From Cytophagales bacterium (GTDB lineage Bacteria; Bacteroidota; Bacteroidia; Cytophagales; Cyclobacteriaceae), in assembly GCA_020063545.1 (NCBI GenBank), contig JAGUUF010000168.1, forward strand, positions 1 through 6,246: a stretch of 6,246 bases of DNA, given 5' to 3'. Below are positions 3,293 through 6,246 of the stretch, piece after piece. The position numbers and the translations under genes were made by a program. Below the pieces are notes generated by a model. The model was given only the letters and a program-made list of their open reading frames with translations. It did not search any database and was not told the DNA's origin. Numbering within the stretch: the stretch's first letter is position 1; every line of letters begins with the position of its first letter.

Positions 3293-6246
3293 ATGAAAAA
3301 CTTTCCCTGGAAAAAAATTGCCTTAGGTGCCGTGGTAGTTGGCGTTTTTGTAGCCGGCTTTTTTTATTTCAAACCCGGGGCCGCTACGCGCGAGCCGGTA
3401 ACGTACATCAACCCGGCATTTGCCGAATATATCTCCACGTACTCTGCCGGTTTGCTCAGCTCGGGCACACCGCTGCGCATCGGGTTTACCCGCGATGTGG
3501 CCGATTCGGCATGGGTTGGAAAAGAAACGCCTGTTAAACTACTGGAGTTTGCGCCAACCGTAAAAGGCAAAGCCACCTGGCTCGACAGGCGCACGCTTGA
3601 GTTCAGGCCGGAAGGCCGCTGGCTGTCGGGGCAACGCTATGACGCTAAATTATTGCTCTCCAAACTTCTTTCCGTACCCTTCGACCTGAAAACATTTAAC
3701 TGGACGTTTCAGATCATCGCGCAAAACTTTGACCTATCGGTTGATAATGTAAAACCCTATGTAAAAACAGAACTCACCCGGCAGAAAATTGAAGGTACGC
3801 TGACAACTTCCGATTTTGCCGAAGCCGCAACAGTTGAGCGGAGCCTGCAGGCCTTGCAGGAAGGAAAAAAACTCACCATCACCTGGGCGCACACCAGCGA
3901 AGGCCGGCAGCATAATTTTATTGTTGAGGAAGTTGAACGCAAAGAAACCGGCAGCAAAGTAACGTTGTCGGTAAATGGCAAAGAACTCGGCATCAGCCGT
4001 ACCGATGAACAGGAGGTGGAAATTCCTTCGCTAAGCGATTTTAAAGTGGTGAACGTGCGGGTTGACCAGGCTTCAGGGCAGCATGTGGTGGTTCAGTTTT
4101 CCGATCCGCTAAACGAAAAACAAAATCTTGCAGGCCTGGTAAGCCTAACGGGGTTGGCCAGTCTTGAATTTCAAATCCAGGATAACCTGCTGCGGGTTTA
4201 TCCACCGGTGCGCCAAACCGGCAGCAGCACACTCACCATTGAAGCCGGCATCCGCAATGTGTTGAACTATAAGATGAAGGAGCCGGCCTCGGCCGAAGTG
4301 ATGTTCGAAGAACTTAAACCGGCCCTCCGCTTTGTTGGAAAAGGCACCATACTGCCGGCAACGGACGGACTGGTGCTTCCGTTCGAAGCGGTTAACCTGA
4401 AGATGGTGGATGTGCAGGTTGTGAAAATTTTTGAAAGCAACATTGTGCAGTTCTTCCAGGTAAACGACATGGAAGGAAACTCCGAGTTGCGCAGGGTAGG
4501 CAAGCGGATGGCCAAACAATCCATCTTGCTCGAAAACTCAGGTGTGCCGGACTTAGGCAGGTGGAACAGGTTTACGCTTGATCTCTCAACCCTGATAACA
4601 CCCGAGCCGGGTGCCATTTACCAGGTGCTGCTTGGTTTTAAGAAAGCCTACTCCGTTTACAACTGTGGCGATGCGGAGCAAACACCTGAAAGCCCGGTTG
4701 AGGCCGATGCCGAAGAAGACGAGGAAAAGGAATTCAGCTATTGGGATTCATACGAAGAGTACTATTACGGTGACGATTACGATTGGCAGGAGCGCGACAA
4801 CCCGTGCCACTCCTCGTACTATAATGGCGAGAAAAACATCAGGCGCAATGTGCTGGCCAGCGACCTGGGATTAATCGCCAAACGGGGCGGTGACGGGAGC
4901 ACCGTGGTTTTTGTAACCGATATGAAAACAACAAAACCGCTTGCAGGCGTTACCCTCGAACTCTACAACTACCAGCAGCAGGTTATCGGCACTGCATCAA
5001 CCGGGTCGGATGGTAAGGCAAGTATCCAGGCTAAAGAAAACCCGTTTGTGCTGGTGGCAAAAAATGGTTCGCAACGCGGCTACCTGAAACTTTCGGATGG
5101 CGAATCACTTTCGCTCAGCAATTTCGATGTGAGCGGTGAGCGCATCAGTAAGGGATTAAAAGGAATGATTTACGGAGAACGGGGTGTGTGGCGCCCGGGC
5201 GATTCGTTGTATGTAACCTTTTTGCTCGAAGATAAACTTAAGTTAATTCCACCGGCCCACCCGGTTGTGTTTGAACTTCAGAATCCGCAAGGGCAAATCG
5301 TTCAGCGCATGGTGCGTTCAGCCGGTGAAAACGGCTTTTACAAGTTTGCCACCGTTACCGATGCCGATGCGCCAACCGGCACCTATACTGCCCGTGTTAA
5401 AGTTGGAGGCACGGAGTTTACGCAGCCGGTTAAAATAGAAATGGTTAAACCGAACAGGCTTAAGATCAATCTTGATTTTGGTGTTGACAAGATTACTGCC
5501 GGCAACAACAACCTGCGCGGAAATTTGAATGTAAAGTGGCTGCATGGTGCACCCGGCAAAAACCTGCGTGCCGAATTTGAAGTGCTGCTTACCCGGGGTG
5601 AAACGAAATTTCAACGCTATCCCGATTATACCTTCGAAGATCCATCGCTTGAGTTTTACAGCGAAGCACAACCCGTATTTGACGGCTACACCGATGCTGA
5701 TGGAAATGCCACGGTCAATACAACCCTTGAAGCCAGCGAATATGCACCGGGTGTGCTGAATGCCGTATTCCGCGGCAAAGCGTTTGAAGAAAGCGGCAAC
5801 TTTTCTACCGATCGGTTCAGTATTCCATACTATCCATATGCTTCATTTACCGGTATCCGCCTGCCGGCAGGCGATAAGGCGCGAGGCATGCTGCTTACCG
5901 ACACCACGCACCGGGTTGATGTGGTTACGGTAGATGCAGACGGCAACGCGGTATCGCGCGACAGGATAGAAGTAACCTTGTACAAGTTAACCTGGAGTTG
6001 GTGGTGGGATAACACCGAGGCCAGTGCCGTGTACCGTACGTTTTCGCAGGCGCAGGAACTGAGCAGCGGCACCATCCAAACCCGTAATGGCAAAGGCGAA
6101 TGGAAGTTTAAGGTAAAGTACCCCGATTGGGGCCGCTACTTGGTACGGGCATACGATCCGGTTTCCGGGCACAGTACCGCCAAAGTGGTGTACATCGACT
6201 GGCCCGGATGGGCCGGCCGCGCACGCGGTGGCACCGATGCGGCAAC
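3293..6246 (+). CDS. Bacterial alpha-2-macroglobulin family protein, N-terminal 984 residues (runs off window)
   Basis: The frame stays open from ATG 3293 to the window end, so the stop and C-terminal half are missing. Bacterial alpha-2-macroglobulins are large periplasmic protease traps; relatives in Bacteroidota are roughly 1,800-1,900 residues. The N-terminus MKNFPWKKIALGAVVVGVF has a basic start and one hydrophobic segment (about 8-26) without a lipobox Cys, so it is a signal peptide or membrane anchor. The NPAFAEYISTYSAGLLSSGTPLRIGF region (about residues 40-66) opens the first macroglobulin domain. A beta-sandwich typical of the A2M_N region follows (about 535-620, with PLAGVTLELYN and STGSDGKA), then the family hallmark YGERGVWRPGD (627-637) and another beta-sandwich to about 715. 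Residues about 465-518 form an acidic, Tyr-rich insert between C458 and C505. The bait region and any CxEQ thioester lie beyond the window. No Shine-Dalgarno sequence precedes the start. In many bacteria the next gene is a PBP1C-type transglycosylase; this cannot be checked here. Confidence 0.92.
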   Translation, partial: MKNFPWKKIALGAVVVGVFVAGFFYFKPGAATREPVTYINPAFAEYISTYSAGLLSSGTPLRIGFTRDVADSAWVGKETPVKLLEFAPTVKGKATWLDRRTLEFRPEGRWLSGQRYDAKLLLSKLLSVPFDLKTFNWTFQIIAQNFDLSVDNVKPYVKTELTRQKIEGTLTTSDFAEAATVERSLQALQEGKKLTITWAHTSEGRQHNFIVEEVERKETGSKVTLSVNGKELGISRTDEQEVEIPSLSDFKVVNVRVDQASGQHVVVQFSDPLNEKQNLAGLVSLTGLASLEFQIQDNLLRVYPPVRQTGSSTLTIEAGIRNVLNYKMKEPASAEVMFEELKPALRFVGKGTILPATDGLVLPFEAVNLKMVDVQVVKIFESNIVQFFQVNDMEGNSELRRVGKRMAKQSILLENSGVPDLGRWNRFTLDLSTLITPEPGAIYQVLLGFKKAYSVYNCGDAEQTPESPVEADAEEDEEKEFSYWDSYEEYYYGDDYDWQERDNPCHSSYYNGEKNIRRNVLASDLGLIAKRGGDGSTVVFVTDMKTTKPLAGVTLELYNYQQQVIGTASTGSDGKASIQAKENPFVLVAKNGSQRGYLKLSDGESLSLSNFDVSGERISKGLKGMIYGERGVWRPGDSLYVTFLLEDKLKLIPPAHPVVFELQNPQGQIVQRMVRSAGENGFYKFATVTDADAPTGTYTARVKVGGTEFTQPVKIEMVKPNRLKINLDFGVDKITAGNNNLRGNLNVKWLHGAPGKNLRAEFEVLLTRGETKFQRYPDYTFEDPSLEFYSEAQPVFDGYTDADGNATVNTTLEASEYAPGVLNAVFRGKAFEESGNFSTDRFSIPYYPYASFTGIRLPAGDKARGMLLTDTTHRVDVVTVDADGNAVSRDRIEVTLYKLTWSWWWDNTEASAVYRTFSQAQELSSGTIQTRNGKGEWKFKVKYPDWGRYLVRAYDPVSGHSTAKVVYIDWPGWAGRARGGTDAA

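Noticed and set aside
4145..4617. Two overlapping minus-strand open frames inside the macroglobulin gene
   Set aside because: They are antisense to an uninterrupted 984-codon frame with clear family motifs, so they are shadows from high-GC third positions.
1..6246. CRISPR array, tRNA or rRNA genes
   Set aside because: No regularly spaced direct repeats, cloverleaf-like sequence or rRNA motif was seen on either strand.

Overview
The window looks like a chromosomal segment of a Bacteroidota bacterium, plausibly Cytophagales-like. The evidence is the Bacteroidota style of the large alpha-2-macroglobulin protein, gene starts without Shine-Dalgarno sequences, and one TAnnTTTG-type promoter element. 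No rRNA or other strong phylogenetic marker is present, so placement below phylum level is a guess.

The window has two parts. The left part (1-1204) is foreign and mobile. It starts with the end of an IS3-family insertion sequence whose orfA begins on the minus strand at 32. Next comes a complete integron-type gene cassette (about 115-1204, minus strand). The cassette holds one AT-rich gene for a 313-residue membrane protein of unknown function, followed three bases after its stop by a 127-bp attC recombination site. The 5' edge of the cassette begins with TTAGGCGC. This is the sequence needed to complete the attC core when the cassette is circular, so both recombination junctions can be read to the base. 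No integron integrase and no second attC are visible.

The right part (about 1206-6246) has higher GC and looks like resident chromosome. It encodes envelope functions: an M15/VanY-type D-Ala-D-Ala carboxypeptidase (+), a small-conductance mechanosensitive channel of the MscS family (-, convergent with the peptidase), and the N-terminal 984 residues of a large bacterial alpha-2-macroglobulin (+, divergent from the channel), which runs off the end of the window. The convergent junction holds two adjacent perfect hairpins without U-tracts, which looks like a REP-type palindromic repeat. The divergent junction holds a 10-bp inverted repeat.

Functionally, the peptidase trims peptidoglycan peptides, the channel relieves osmotic pressure, and the macroglobulin probably traps proteases in the periplasm. 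They share an envelope theme but are not one operon. The most notable feature is the lone integron cassette next to an IS3 end. I see no wholly new multi-gene system.
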